Numbered from the stretch's first letter, positions 9,263 through 18,139 are shown. The stretch: 64,000 bases of DNA from Fodinisporobacter ferrooxydans (GCF_022818495.1 NZ_CP089291.1:3365501-3429500); one strand, 5' to 3'. Notes: a model not told the origin generated them from the sequence alone. Translations and numbers: made by a program.

Positions 9263-9841
9263 GTGAATCTGGCTAACCGGATCACGATAGCCAGGATTTT
9301 CTTGGTCCCTGTTGTGATGTTTTTCTTATTGATGCATTTTGATTTCTGGCGCTTTACCATTAACGGCAGAACAACGACTGGCAGCGAGGTAATTGCAGCT
9401 CTCGTTTTTATCATTGCGGCCAGCACGGATGGATTGGACGGATATATTGCCCGAAAGCGTAAAACCGTTACGAATCTCGGCAAATTATTGGATCCTCTCG
9501 CCGATAAATTGTTGGTTTCTGCTGCGTTGATTGCTCTTGTTGAGATGCAGCTCGTCTCGGCTTGGATGGTGATCATCATAATCAGCCGTGAATTTGCGGT
9601 GACTGGCCTAAGATCGATCGCAGCGGCGGAAGGGAAAATTCTTGCAGCAAGCAAAATTGCCAAGCTGAAAACGGTCTGTCAAATTATCGGCATTGTTGCG
9701 ATTATGTTGAACAATTTCCCATTCTCTTATATTCGTTTTCCTTTTGACCAACTCATGATGTATGTGGCTGTTATCATTACATTGATCTCAGGTATTGATT
9801 ATTTTGTGAAAAACAAACATGCCATTCATCTCGATATGTGA
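9263..9841 (+). CDS. pgsA: CDP-diacylglycerol-glycerol-3-phosphate 3-phosphatidyltransferase
   Basis: PgsA makes phosphatidylglycerophosphate from CDP-diacylglycerol and glycerol-3-phosphate in the membrane, the committed step to phosphatidylglycerol. The CDP-alcohol phosphotransferase signature is complete: DGLDGYIARKR, then GKLLDPLADK, which carry the metal-binding aspartates. Several membrane helices are visible, from ARIFLVPVVMFFLL at the N-terminus to MYVAVIITLISGIDYF at the end. The 192-residue length is typical. GTG 9263 is preceded by GGGGGAGG at 9 bases. It has its own promoter and a strong terminator, so the Bacillus pgsA-cinA-recA run is broken into units here. Confidence 0.96.
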   Translation: MNLANRITIARIFLVPVVMFFLLMHFDFWRFTINGRTTTGSEVIAALVFIIAASTDGLDGYIARKRKTVTNLGKLLDPLADKLLVSAALIALVEMQLVSAWMVIIIISREFAVTGLRSIAAAEGKILAASKIAKLKTVCQIIGIVAIMLNNFPFSYIRFPFDQLMMYVAVIITLISGIDYFVKNKHAIHLDM

Positions 9842-9871
9842 GAAGTCGTTTGATCTTAAATGTTGGAATCG

Positions 9872-9919
9872 GATAGTAGCCTTGACAGAGATCATGACAC
9901 GGCTGCTATCTTATTTTTT
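9872..9919 (+). terminator. Rho-independent terminator after pgsA
   Basis: GATAGTAGCC (9872-9881) pairs with GGCTGCTATC (9901-9910), with one wobble pair, and is followed by TTATTTTTT. Confidence 0.85.
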
Positions 9920-9920
9920 G

Positions 9921-10077
9921 CCCCACAAGGGGATAAGTCCGACTCAGGCGCTGAAGCACCAAGTTCGGCTTTACCCCACAAGGGGATAAGTCTCACTAGG
10001 TGCTGAAGCACCAAGTTCGGCTTTACCCCACAAGGGGATAAGTCTCACTAGGTGCTGAAGCACCAAGTTCGGCTTTA
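9921..10077 (+). repeat. Three tandem copies of a 52-53-bp hairpin-containing repeat
   Basis: Units begin at 9921, 9974 and 10026. Each contains CCCCACAAGGGG (4-bp stem) and a second hairpin GGTGCTGAAGCACC (6-bp stem), and ends AAGTTCGGCTTTA. The second and third units are identical; the first differs at a few positions (gccgactcaggcgc versus tctcactaggtgc). There is no unique sequence between units, so this is not a CRISPR array. It fills the gap between the pgsA terminator and cinA. Diverged relatives are seen at 41235-41318 and perhaps 52229-52298. Confidence 0.9.
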
Positions 10078-10116
10078 CCGGTGGAATCACCAATTTTTCA
10101 TGGTACAGGAGGGCGT

Positions 10117-11361
10117 ATGAACGCTGAAATTCTCGCTGTAGGCACGGAACTTTTGCTTGGTCAAATTGTGAATACGAATGCGCAATTTTTAGCTTCGCAA
10201 TTGGCGCTATATGGGATCGATGTGCATTATCAAGGGGTGGTGGGGGATAACCCCAAACGGATTCTGGAAATGTTGGACATTGCGGCAAAGCGTTCCGACA
10301 TCATCTTGTTGACAGGCGGATTAGGGCCGACAGTGGATGATCTCACGCGCGATATGGTGGCAGAGCATGTGGGACGACAATTGGCAGTGGATCCGGCGCT
10401 ATTGCAGGAGCTCCAGTCTTTTTTCCAGTCCCGTGGACGCGTCATGCCGCCTAATAACAAAAAACAGGCGCTGCGAATCGAAGGTGCGGATGTTTTGCCG
10501 AATCCCCGCGGAACTGCACCAGGGCAATACGTGCATACGAATCAAACGCATTATTTTTTACTGCCCGGACCGCCCACTGAGATGCGGCCGATGTTTCTGG
10601 AATCGGTTGTGCCTTTTTTACAACGGCTGCAAGGCGAAGAGACCATTTATTCAAAAGTGCTGCGAATGGTTGGAATTGGCGAATCGGCCATGGAGGAGCA
10701 AGTGCGGGATATTTTGCAGGCGCAAACCAATCCGACGATTGCACCGTATGCTAGTGAAGGAGAGTGTTCTCTCAGGATCACGGCAAAGGCGGCTTCGATG
10801 GAAGCTGCAAAGAGTTTGATTGAACCGTGTGAACAACAACTGCGGGAACGCTTGGGAGCGTACATGTATGGAATGGACGACGACACGTTGGCGATCGCAG
10901 TTGGCCAACTTTTAATGGAAAAACAGCAGCAAATGGCTGTTGCGGAAAGTTGTACGGGCGGATTGCTAGGGATGATGATGACAGAGGCGCCTGGTAGTTC
11001 CCGTTACTTTAGCGGCGGCTGCATCACATACAGCAATGATTTGAAACGACAACTCCTGTCTGTTTCCGAAGACACATTGCGGATCCACGGTGCTGTCAGT
11101 CCGGAATGCGCCCGTGAAATGGCCAGCGGTCTGCATGCGCGGACAAATGCCGATGTTTGTGTTTCCATTACTGGCATCGCCGGCCCCGAAGGCGGATCTG
11201 CGGAGAAACCGATCGGTTTGGTTTATATTGGATTATTTTATAACGGCATAACAAATGTCCGACAATTGCAACTTCGTGGTGACCGCAATCAAATACGTAT
11301 ACGGTCTGCCAAACAAGCACTGGAGTTCGTTTGGCATACATTGCGCAGTGCTGAAAAATAG
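10117..11361 (+). CDS. cinA: CinA family protein (competence/damage-inducible, nicotinamide-nucleotide amidase type)
   Basis: This 414-residue protein has the two CinA domains. The N-terminal MoaB-like (MPTb) domain opens MNAEILAVGTELLLGQIVNT and includes ILLTGGLGPTVDDLTRD. The C-terminal CinA domain includes AVAESCTGGLLGMMMTEAPGSS and VSITGIAGPEGGSAEKPIG. Family members act in pyridine-nucleotide repair, as an NMN deamidase and ADP-ribose pyrophosphatase, and in Bacillus and Streptococcus are co-transcribed with recA during competence. ATG 10117 has AGGAGGG upstream, with unusually short spacing. The alternative GTG at 10081 abuts the tandem repeats and lacks a site. A helicase gene is interposed before recA. 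Confidence 0.95.
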   Translation: MNAEILAVGTELLLGQIVNTNAQFLASQLALYGIDVHYQGVVGDNPKRILEMLDIAAKRSDIILLTGGLGPTVDDLTRDMVAEHVGRQLAVDPALLQELQSFFQSRGRVMPPNNKKQALRIEGADVLPNPRGTAPGQYVHTNQTHYFLLPGPPTEMRPMFLESVVPFLQRLQGEETIYSKVLRMVGIGESAMEEQVRDILQAQTNPTIAPYASEGECSLRITAKAASMEAAKSLIEPCEQQLRERLGAYMYGMDDDTLAIAVGQLLMEKQQQMAVAESCTGGLLGMMMTEAPGSSRYFSGGCITYSNDLKRQLLSVSEDTLRIHGAVSPECAREMASGLHARTNADVCVSITGIAGPEGGSAEKPIGLVYIGLFYNGITNVRQLQLRGDRNQIRIRSAKQALEFVWHTLRSAEK

Positions 11362-11405
11362 GATGGGTTGTACAGTTGTACGGGTTTTGACAGAAAGGTG
11401 ATACA

Positions 11406-13010
11406 ATGACGACGTTTGAAGATTTTCAATTGAATAAAAGGGTTTTGCAGGCAATACATGACATGGGGTTTGAAGAGCCTTCACCGATTCAGGCATCCTG
11501 TATTCCATTGATACTCGGCGGCCATGATGTGATCGGACAGGCTCAGACAGGCACGGGGAAGACGGCTGCCTTTGGCATTCCCCTGATAGAAGCGGTTACT
11601 CCAGGGAAACATGTCCAAGCACTTGTTTTAACGCCCACGCGTGAGCTGGCGATTCAAGTCGCTGGGGAATTGCGAAAAATATCCCGATATACTCGAATGC
11701 GATCCATTCCAATTTATGGGGGTCAATCGATCGTCCATCAAATTCGGGCGCTGCAACAAGGCGTGCAGATCATTATCGGAACACCTGGCCGTATTTTGGA
11801 TCATTTGCGGCGAGGAACATTGAAGTTTGACCGTTTGCGTTCCATCGTCATCGATGAAGCGGATGAAATGTTGGATATGGGATTTATCGACGACATTGAA
11901 TCGATTCTAAAAGAAACGCCGGAAGACAGACAAACTTTGTTATTTTCCGCTACCATGCCTGATCAGGTGAAGCGGTTGGCAAGCAAATACATGAATCGGC
12001 CGGAACATGTGACGGTGAATCGCGGTGAAGTCACAGTGCCGCTGATTGACCAAGTGTATTATAAAGTATTGGAACGGCATAAATTAGAAAGCCTTTGCCG
12101 TGTCATTGACAGTCAAGATGTCGCATTGGGAATTATTTTTTGCCGGACCAAGCGGGGGGTGGACGATCTTACGGAAGCCCTCATCGCACGCGGATATATG
12201 GTGGACGGGTTGCACGGTGATTTAAGCCAGGCGCAGCGGGATCGCGTGATGAAAAAGTTTCGCAATGGCGATATCGAATTATTGATTGCGACAGATGTTG
12301 CGGCGAGAGGCATTGATGTCGACAATGTAACACATGTGATCAACTATGATATTCCGCAAGATCCGGAATCCTACGTCCACAGAATCGGCCGTACCGGACG
12401 GGCAGGAAAGCGCGGATTGGCCATGACCCTCGTCACACCGCGGGAATTTAAACTGTTAAAAATGATTGAGCGGGAAACGAAAGCACGTCTGATTGCCAAA
12501 GATATTCCATCGATCGCAGATGTGGCAGAACGCCAGGCGGAAAGTTGGCGCGAGAAAATCCGCTCCATGATTTTAGACGGCGGATTGGCAAATTACCGTG
12601 CAATGTTAGGTGATTTGGTCGATGAATTCGATCCGGTCGATATAGCTGCTGCCGCTTTAAAGATGGCCAGCTCCAATGAGCTCGGCGAAGAAGCGTATGA
12701 AGATTATGATTTTGGCGAAACAGGCGGAGCGACGGGAATGGTGCGTTTCTTTATCAACGTTGGCCGAACTGCGCGCATTGCACCGAATGATTTGATCAAG
12801 GCAGTGTCGGAAGGGGCGGGAGTGCCGGCACAAGCGATCGGCAAAATCGATATATTTGACCGCTTTACGTTTTTGGAAGTGGAAGAAGATTCAGCTCCAT
12901 TTGTATATGAAGCATTGCGGCAATCCAAAATCAACGGTATACGGATCAATCTCGAACCGGCAAAGCCACGGGCGAAACGCTCGCCGGCAACTGTTGCCGG
13001 ACGCAGTTGA
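11406..13010 (+). CDS. DEAD-box ATP-dependent RNA helicase with DbpA-type RNA-binding domain
   Basis: All DEAD-box motifs are present: Q-motif (FEEPSPIQASCIPLIL), motif I AQTGTGKT, Ia PTRELAIQV, II DEADEMLDMGF, III SAT, and the HRIGRTGRAGK segment of motif VI. After the two RecA-like domains (to about residue 370) a linker leads to a DbpA-type RNA-recognition fold (about 445-515, MVRFFINVGRTARIAPNDLI). In YxiN/DbpA this fold recruits the enzyme to 23S rRNA. Likely roles are ribosome assembly or mRNA unwinding in the cytoplasm. The 534-residue length is slightly above CshA/DbpA norms. AAAGGTGAT precedes ATG 11406. Its place between cinA and recA is unusual, and a strong terminator follows. Confidence 0.92.
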   Translation: MTTFEDFQLNKRVLQAIHDMGFEEPSPIQASCIPLILGGHDVIGQAQTGTGKTAAFGIPLIEAVTPGKHVQALVLTPTRELAIQVAGELRKISRYTRMRSIPIYGGQSIVHQIRALQQGVQIIIGTPGRILDHLRRGTLKFDRLRSIVIDEADEMLDMGFIDDIESILKETPEDRQTLLFSATMPDQVKRLASKYMNRPEHVTVNRGEVTVPLIDQVYYKVLERHKLESLCRVIDSQDVALGIIFCRTKRGVDDLTEALIARGYMVDGLHGDLSQAQRDRVMKKFRNGDIELLIATDVAARGIDVDNVTHVINYDIPQDPESYVHRIGRTGRAGKRGLAMTLVTPREFKLLKMIERETKARLIAKDIPSIADVAERQAESWREKIRSMILDGGLANYRAMLGDLVDEFDPVDIAAAALKMASSNELGEEAYEDYDFGETGGATGMVRFFINVGRTARIAPNDLIKAVSEGAGVPAQAIGKIDIFDRFTFLEVEEDSAPFVYEALRQSKINGIRINLEPAKPRAKRSPATVAGRS

Positions 13011-13024
13011 TCGAAATTTCTATC

Positions 13025-13051
13025 CTCTCGCCCGTCGGCGGGAGTTTTTTT
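13025..13051 (+). terminator. Rho-independent terminator after the helicase gene
   Basis: CTCTCGCC pairs with GGCGGGAG around a CGTC loop, followed by seven T residues. It isolates recA from the upstream genes. Confidence 0.9.
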
Positions 13052-13113
13052 GTCTCTGTATTCCTTTGGAGTGCATGTATTCGACAATCAACCGCCGGAT
13101 ATTTTTTAATATC

Positions 13114-13152
13114 AGAACAAATGTTTGCTTTTTCTTTTTGGATATGTACAAT
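13114..13152 (+). promoter_or_regulatory. recA promoter with overlapping LexA (SOS) box
   Basis: AGAACAAATGTTTG (13114-13127) matches the Gram-positive LexA/DinR operator CGAACRNRYGTTYG at every position but the first. It overlaps a -35 like TTGCTT (13125-13130), which is 16 bases from TACAAT (13147-13152). LexA bound there would block RNA polymerase. The untranslated leader from about 13159 to recA is some 150 bases. Confidence 0.8.
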
Positions 13153-13310
13153 AGAAAGCAGGAAGTCGAATTTAAAAGGCGAAATCATAGATGAAATTGA
13201 TTCGAGATATCCTTAAGTTCCAGCATGTGTAGGGAGCGGGCAGTATAGGAACCGCAAGTTTTATGCCATACATACGGTTGGGGATTGATGAGAATAGGAG
13301 TGTTACGTTG

Positions 13311-14372
13311 ATGGCAGATCGTAAAGCTGCATTAGAACATGCATTGCGTGCAATTGAAAAGCAATTTGGCAAAGGATCCATTATGAAGCTTGGAGAAGCT
13401 TCGTCAATTATGAATGTCGAGACTGTTTCTTCAGGGGTTTTGCCGCTGGATATTGCCCTTGGGATCGGCGGTTATCCGCGGGGCAGAATTATCGAAATTT
13501 ATGGTCCCGAATCTTCAGGTAAGACTACAATTGCATTGCATGCCATCGCTGAAGTGCAAAAAATGGGCGGACAAGCGGCTTTTATCGATGCGGAACATGC
13601 CCTGGATCCGCTGTTTGCAAGGAAACTCGGCGTGAATATCGATGAGTTGTTAATCTCCCAACCGGATACGGGAGAGCAGGCGCTTGAGATTGCAGAAGCG
13701 CTGGTGCGCAGCGGTGCTGTCGACATACTTGTCATCGACTCGGTTGCGGCATTGGTTCCGAAGGCGGAAATCGAAGGAGAAATGGGAGACTCTCATGTAG
13801 GTTTGCAGGCGCGCCTTATGTCCCAAGCGCTCCGCAAACTTTCGGGGGCGATCAGCAAGTCCAAGACCATCGCCATATTTATCAACCAGATTCGGGAAAA
13901 AGTCGGAGTCATGTTTGGCAATCCGGAGACTACGACTGGCGGCCGGGCTCTTAAGTTTTATTCCACGGTTCGTCTGGAAGTTCGTCGGGCCGAAACATTA
14001 AAAATCGGCAACGATATGGTAGGCAGCAGAACGCGGATTAAAGTCGTAAAAAATAAAGTGGCACCACCGTTTAAGCAAGTGGATGTCGATCTCATGTTCG
14101 GTGAAGGGATTTCAAAAGAAGGCAGCATTCTCGATATGGGAGCAGAATTGGACATCATCTCAAAAAGCGGCGCGTGGTACTCCTTCCAGGAAGAACGGCT
14201 GGGACAAGGACGTGAAAATGCAAAACAATTTTTGAAAGAGCATGCAGACATTGCACAAGTTATCGAACATCGAATTCGCGAGTATTATCAAATGTCTCTT
14301 GAGACAATGTCTACAACGGCCGCTTCTGCCGCAGCGGAGACCGAAGAGGATGAATTTTTTCTCGAAGACTGA
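13311..14372 (+). CDS. recA: Recombinase RecA
   Basis: RecA forms filaments on single-stranded DNA, drives homologous strand exchange and triggers LexA self-cleavage. The 353-residue sequence is a full-length Rec[21 protein letters not shown] with [10 protein letters not shown], Walker [10 protein letters not shown], Walker [10 protein letters not shown], the L2 region [20 protein letters not shown] and the KxGAWYSFQ segment. The acidic tail ends [14 protein letters not shown] 13311 has TAGGAG 10 bases upstream; an in-frame upstream codon at 13263 would add a non-conserved extension. An SOS box lies at the promoter. A 154-bp inverted-repeat element is inserted just after the stop. Confidence 0.98.
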   Translation: MADRKAALEHALRAIEKQFGKGSIMKLGEASSIMNVETVSSGVLPLDIALGIGGYPRGRIIEIYGPESSGKTTIALHAIAEVQKMGGQAAFIDAEHALDPLFARKLGVNIDELLISQPDTGEQALEIAEALVRSGAVDILVIDSVAALVPKAEIEGEMGDSHVGLQARLMSQALRKLSGAISKSKTIAIFINQIREKVGVMFGNPETTTGGRALKFYSTVRLEVRRAETLKIGNDMVGSRTRIKVVKNKVAPPFKQVDVDLMFGEGISKEGSILDMGAELDIISKSGAWYSFQEERLGQGRENAKQFLKEHADIAQVIEHRIREYYQMSLETMSTTAASAAAETEEDEFFLED

Positions 14373-14391
14373 TCTGTTGTGAATGTATAAG

Positions 14392-14545
14392 TGCGTGTTC
14401 AAAAAGTGGTCAAGTAAGACACAAGGAGTGCGAAGTCGAAGCACGAAAAGGCGACGGAGTGTACGTGTTTGGTACATGAGTAAGCCTTTTTGGGATTCGG
14501 CAAAGCAATCCGCCGTGGAGTTTTGACTACTTTTTGAACATCCTC
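14392..14545 (+). mobile_element. 154-bp non-coding inverted-repeat element (MITE-like), copy 1
   Basis: The element starts TGCGTGTTCAAAAAGTGGTC and ends GACTACTTTTTGAACATCCTC. GTTCAAAAAGTgGTCAA at the left is the inverse of TTGACTACTTTTTGAAC at the right with one mismatch. It is bracketed by the direct 6-bp duplication TATAAG (14386-14391 and 14546-14551). Two further copies of exactly 154 bp lie at 17035 and 45870 in the opposite orientation, differing by only a few bases. It has no reading frame worth calling and lies between recA and the rny promoter. Confidence 0.9.
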
Positions 14546-14569
14546 TATAAGGCTGTTTGCTGCCTATTC

Positions 14570-14598
14570 TTGACAACAATTTACATGAATATTACAAT
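14570..14598 (+). promoter_or_regulatory. Sigma-A promoter for rny
   Basis: TTGACA (14570-14575), 17 bases, then TACAAT (14593-14598), near-perfect consensus. It lies immediately downstream of the inserted 154-bp element, giving a leader of about 130 bases to rny. Confidence 0.85.
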
Positions 14599-14732
14599 AG
14601 AAATGCGTATTAGTAACTGTGTAGGTTCTGTCATCAGGCGTATCGTAGTATACGACAGATCCATTCGTTTTGAATGGAAGTGAACTGCGTCCTTGTTTGC
14701 TCTTACTATATAGGGCAAGGGGGCGAAATCGT

Positions 14733-16274
14733 TTGGAAGCATTGTGGAGCGTAATTATTGCAATTGTTTGTTTAGCGATAGGAATGGCAATCGGATATTT
14801 CGTGCGTAAGTCCTTTGCTGAAGGTAAAATCGCTTCAGCGGAAGCTCAGGCTCAGAATATTGTGGATGAAGCGAAACGTGATGCAGAAGCAAAGATGAAG
14901 GAAGCAATCATCGAAGCAAAAGAAGAAGTTCACCGCATCCGTTCGGAAGCCGAGAAAGAAATGAAGGAACGTCGAAATGAAGTCCAGCGTTTAGAACGCC
15001 GTTTGATGCAAAAAGAAGAAACGCTTGACCGTAAAACAGAAACACTTGAGCGTCGTAATGAAACATTAGCGAATCGTGAACGATTGGTTGAAGAGTTAAA
15101 ACAACAAGTCGAACAGCTCCATCAGGAGCAAGAGCGGGAGCTGGAACGAGTATCTGCTCTTACTCGTGACGATGCACGGGCATTGATACTTTCAAATGTT
15201 GAAAATGAATGCCGCCATGAAGCTGCCATCTTGATGAAAGAGATTGAGCAGCATGCACGGGAAGATGCAGAGAAAAAAGCGCGTGAGATTATTGCAACTG
15301 CCATCCAACGTTGTGCAGCGGATCATGTTGCAGAAACGACCGTATCCGTTGTTGCATTGCCGAATGACGAAATGAAAGGACGGATTATCGGACGGGAAGG
15401 CCGCAATATCCGTACGCTGGAAACCTTGACAGGTATCGACTTAATTATTGACGATACTCCGGAGGCTGTCATACTTTCCGGATTTGATCCCGTACGACGG
15501 GAAGTTGCTCGTGTCGCTCTGGAAAAATTGGTTGCTGATGGCCGTATTCATCCGGCACGGATTGAAGAAATGGTTGAAAAATCGCGTCGCGAGATTGATG
15601 AACGAGTTCGAGAAGAAGGGGAACAAGCAACGTTTGAAACGGGTGTACATGGGCTCCATCCAGATTTGATCAAGTTGCTGGGACGGTTGAAATATCGTAC
15701 AAGCTATGGGCAAAACGTTTTAAAACACACGATTGAGGTTGCCCATTTGGCCGGTTTAATGGCTGCTGAATTAGGACTTGATGTAAATTTGGCAAAACGT
15801 GGCGGTCTGTTGCATGATGTTGGCAAAGCTGTCACACATGAAGTAGAAGGTTCCCATGTGGAAATTGGCGTGGATTTAGCCAAAAAATACAAAGAACATC
15901 CGATTGTCATAAATGCGATTGCAGCACATCATGGCGATGTTGAATTTACTTCTCCGATTTCATTGCTTGTAGCTGCTGCAGATGCTTTGTCGGCTGCAAG
16001 ACCTGGTGCAAGGCGTGAAACACTTGATATTTATATTAAACGCCTGCAAAAACTAGAGGAAATTGCCGAATCTTTCGAAGGTGTAGAGAAGTCTTATGCG
16101 ATCCAGGCGGGCCGTGAGGTTCGCATTATTGTTAAACCTGAGCAAATCGATGACGCAGAGTCGGTACGTCTCGCTCGGGAAATTTCGAAGAAAATTGAAC
16201 ATGAACTCGATTACCCTGGGCAAATTAAAGTAACGGTGATCCGGGAGACTAGAGCCGTCGAATACGCAAAATAA
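14733..16274 (+). CDS. rny: Ribonuclease Y
   Basis: RNase Y is a membrane-anchored endoribonuclease that starts the decay of many mRNAs in Firmicutes. The 513-residue protein shows the expected order: an N-terminal membrane helix ([20 protein letters not shown]); a long charged coiled coil (about 30-200, [20 protein letters not shown]); a KH RNA-binding domain ([17 protein letters not shown]); and an HD domain with HDVGKAV and [11 protein letters not shown] 14733 is used with AAGGGGG 9 bases upstream; the in-frame upstream extension is not RNase Y-like. It has its own sigma-A promoter and a terminator at 16276. Confidence 0.97.
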   Translation: MEALWSVIIAIVCLAIGMAIGYFVRKSFAEGKIASAEAQAQNIVDEAKRDAEAKMKEAIIEAKEEVHRIRSEAEKEMKERRNEVQRLERRLMQKEETLDRKTETLERRNETLANRERLVEELKQQVEQLHQEQERELERVSALTRDDARALILSNVENECRHEAAILMKEIEQHAREDAEKKAREIIATAIQRCAADHVAETTVSVVALPNDEMKGRIIGREGRNIRTLETLTGIDLIIDDTPEAVILSGFDPVRREVARVALEKLVADGRIHPARIEEMVEKSRREIDERVREEGEQATFETGVHGLHPDLIKLLGRLKYRTSYGQNVLKHTIEVAHLAGLMAAELGLDVNLAKRGGLLHDVGKAVTHEVEGSHVEIGVDLAKKYKEHPIVINAIAAHHGDVEFTSPISLLVAAADALSAARPGARRETLDIYIKRLQKLEEIAESFEGVEKSYAIQAGREVRIIVKPEQIDDAESVRLAREISKKIEHELDYPGQIKVTVIRETRAVEYAK

Positions 16275-16275
16275 G

Positions 16276-16305
16276 GTAGCCATTATGGCTGCTTTATTTT
16301 TTTTC
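16276..16305 (+). terminator. Rho-independent terminator after rny
   Basis: GTAGCC (16276-16281) pairs with GGCTGC (16287-16292) around ATTAT, followed by TTTATTTTTTTT. Confidence 0.8.
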
Positions 16306-16461
16306 TTTACAATGATTAACAAAAGGAATTTATATTTTGGAATCGAATACGTACATTGTAATTTGCGAATCGTTGTGCAGATTTTTTTACATGATTTTTT
16401 ATATGTTTAAAACGATGCATTCCAATAACTTCAAATGATTTGGATAAGGTAGTGGAGGAAA

Positions 16462-16968
16462 TTGAAAATTGCGATGCAACAATCTGATGGGGCGAACTTG
16501 CTTATTACATTATTGGTTCGTTTTCCTGAAATCTTTTCTGTTCGTTACGAACAAGCCAGGAATTCCCTTGTTTTTACATTCCTTATTAAAAAGAAATTGA
16601 ATCATAGGGAATTGGAAGACGTTAAGAATCGATTTCATGAATATTTGGAACTTTATTCATCGTTTGATCCCATTTCACATAAAAAAGGTTCATTGGATTC
16701 TTTTCTTATCGATTCCATCACTTTTCTTGTGTACGAGCAATCTCCGCAAGAATTACATACATATGAATTGAAATTGCTGACGGGGCTGCTGCGGGAACAG
16801 TTTCAGGATCGTTTGTGTATGGAGGATCTAAAATTACGTACGGAAGAGCAGGATCGTCAAGAAACGACGATTCAGCATGTATTGGGTCAGACACACATGT
16901 TCCCGCATGAAAAAAATATCGAGGTTGTGCGTGACGGACACCATGTGTATGTCTATAATAAACAATAG
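16462..16968 (+). CDS. Hypothetical protein between rny and ymdB
   Basis: I do not recognise this 168-residue protein. It is soluble, with no signal or membrane segment. Segments such as NLLITLLVRFPEIFSVRYEQARNSL, then KKLNHRELEDVKNRFHEYLELY and LLTGLLREQFQDRLCMEDLK, suggest an alpha/beta N-terminal part followed by helices. The start is uncertain: GGAGG at 16454 is only 3 bases from TTG 16462 and 15 from ATG 16474. The coding region is AT-richer than rny. A copy of the 154-bp element follows, so the gene may be split from ymdB transcription. Confidence 0.65.
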   Translation: MKIAMQQSDGANLLITLLVRFPEIFSVRYEQARNSLVFTFLIKKKLNHRELEDVKNRFHEYLELYSSFDPISHKKGSLDSFLIDSITFLVYEQSPQELHTYELKLLTGLLREQFQDRLCMEDLKLRTEEQDRQETTIQHVLGQTHMFPHEKNIEVVRDGHHVYVYNKQ

Positions 16969-17034
16969 TGAATTCATTTGTAATTTCGCCAACGTTGTGA
17001 ATGTGTGTTTGGACTGTTCAAACGTCCTCTATAA

Positions 17035-17188
17035 GAGGATGTTCAAAAAGTAGTCAAAACTCCACGGCGGATTGTTTTGCCGAATCCCCAAAAGGCTTAC
17101 TCATGTACCAGACACGTACACTCCGTCGCCTTTTCGTGCTTCGGCTTCGCACTCCTTGTGTCTTACTTAACCACTTTTTGAACACGCA
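17035..17188 (-). mobile_element. 154-bp non-coding inverted-repeat element, copy 2
   Basis: Same element as at 14392, in the opposite orientation, with the termini GAGGATGTTCAAAAAGTAGT and ACTTTTTGAACACGCA. The target duplication CTATAA flanks it at 17029-17034 and 17189-17194. The right-hand duplication runs straight into the AAGGAG ribosome binding site of ymdB, so insertion occurred a few bases before that gene. A short look-alike (GACTGTTCAAACGTCC) immediately to the left may be an older remnant. Confidence 0.9.
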
Positions 17189-17206
17189 CTATAAAGGAGT
17201 TTCTAA

Positions 17207-17992
17207 ATGCGGATTGTATTTTTAGGAGATATTGTTGGAAATACGGGATTAAAGGCAGTTGATGCGTATTTTCCGGAGATTTTAAAGCGCTTCAAACCGG
17301 ATTTGACCATTGCCAATGCAGAAAATGCTGCAGCGAGCGGGAGAGGCTTAACTCCGCGAATTGCTGAACAATTATTTGATAAAGGCATTGAAATCTTGAC
17401 GCTTGGCAATCATGCTTGGGACAGTCGGGAAATCTACAGTTATTTGGAACGGGAGAAGCGGATTGTTCGCCCTGCCAATTTCCCTGGAAATCCTCCAGGA
17501 ATCGGTTTTACGATCTGTAAAGTAAACGGATTTGATGTCGCGATTGTCAATCTATTGGGCCGGGTCTTTATGTCCGATTATGATTCACCTTTTGCATGTA
17601 TCGACGGGATTGTACGGGAACTGCGGGAATCTCGCGGGATTCGCCATATTTTTGTGGATTTTCACGCGGAAACTTCTTCGGAAAAAATGTCATTTGCTTG
17701 GCATGTAACAGGGAAGGTCTCTGCAGTCGTCGGTACACATACACATGTACAAACAGCTGACGAACGAATATTGGGCGGAGGAACCGCATATCTGACAGAT
17801 GCCGGAATGACCGGTGCATATGATGGCATTATCGGGATGAAAAAAGAGCCCGTACTTCATCGATTCCTGACACAGATGCCGGTTCGGTTTGAAGTGGAGC
17901 AGGGTCGATTGCAATTGCATGGAGCATGTATCGATCTTGATGAAAAAGGCCATGCGACACATATTGAGCGAATTTCTTGCAAACCTTTGTAA
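17207..17992 (+). CDS. ymdB: YmdB-type metallophosphoesterase (2',3'-cyclic-nucleotide phosphodiesterase)
   Basis: The 261-residue cytosolic enzyme belongs to the YmdB/TIGR00282 family. These di-metal phosphodiesterases hydrolyse 2',3'-cyclic nucleotides and in Bacillus affect biofilm gene expression and late-adaptive responses. Metal ligands are visible in order: RIVFLGDIVG (Asp), IANAENAA (Asn/Glu), LTLGNHAWDSRE (Asn-His), HIFVDFHAETSSEK (His) and VVGTHTHVQTADERI (two His). ATG 17207 follows AAAGGAG. Bacillus order rny-ymdB-spoVS is kept apart from the extra gene and the 154-bp element between rny and ymdB. Confidence 0.95.
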   Translation: MRIVFLGDIVGNTGLKAVDAYFPEILKRFKPDLTIANAENAAASGRGLTPRIAEQLFDKGIEILTLGNHAWDSREIYSYLEREKRIVRPANFPGNPPGIGFTICKVNGFDVAIVNLLGRVFMSDYDSPFACIDGIVRELRESRGIRHIFVDFHAETSSEKMSFAWHVTGKVSAVVGTHTHVQTADERILGGGTAYLTDAGMTGAYDGIIGMKKEPVLHRFLTQMPVRFEVEQGRLQLHGACIDLDEKGHATHIERISCKPL

Positions 17993-18139
17993 GCCTCAAA
18001 TTCGAAAGGGGCTCTCGAATCGGCAGAGAAGGCATATATGCTCACAAAGGATTTTTGCCGTGACATATCTTTCATAAGACGTGAATATAGTTAAAGTATC
18101 TCACCTGTCATGCAATCTTAGAGGGAGGTACTTGTAGCC

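Noticed and set aside
9921-10077. Regularly spaced repeats that could suggest a CRISPR array
   Set aside because: Units are contiguous and almost identical over the full 52 bases, with no variable spacers and no cas genes nearby.
14160-14579. Minus-strand open frame crossing the recA end and the 154-bp element
   Set aside because: It runs through the element and recA in antisense; the same peptide appears only because the element is repeated, and there is no ribosome binding site.
17001-17225. Plus-strand frame over element copy 2
   Set aside because: Coding potential comes from the element's non-coding sequence and it overlaps the ymdB start.
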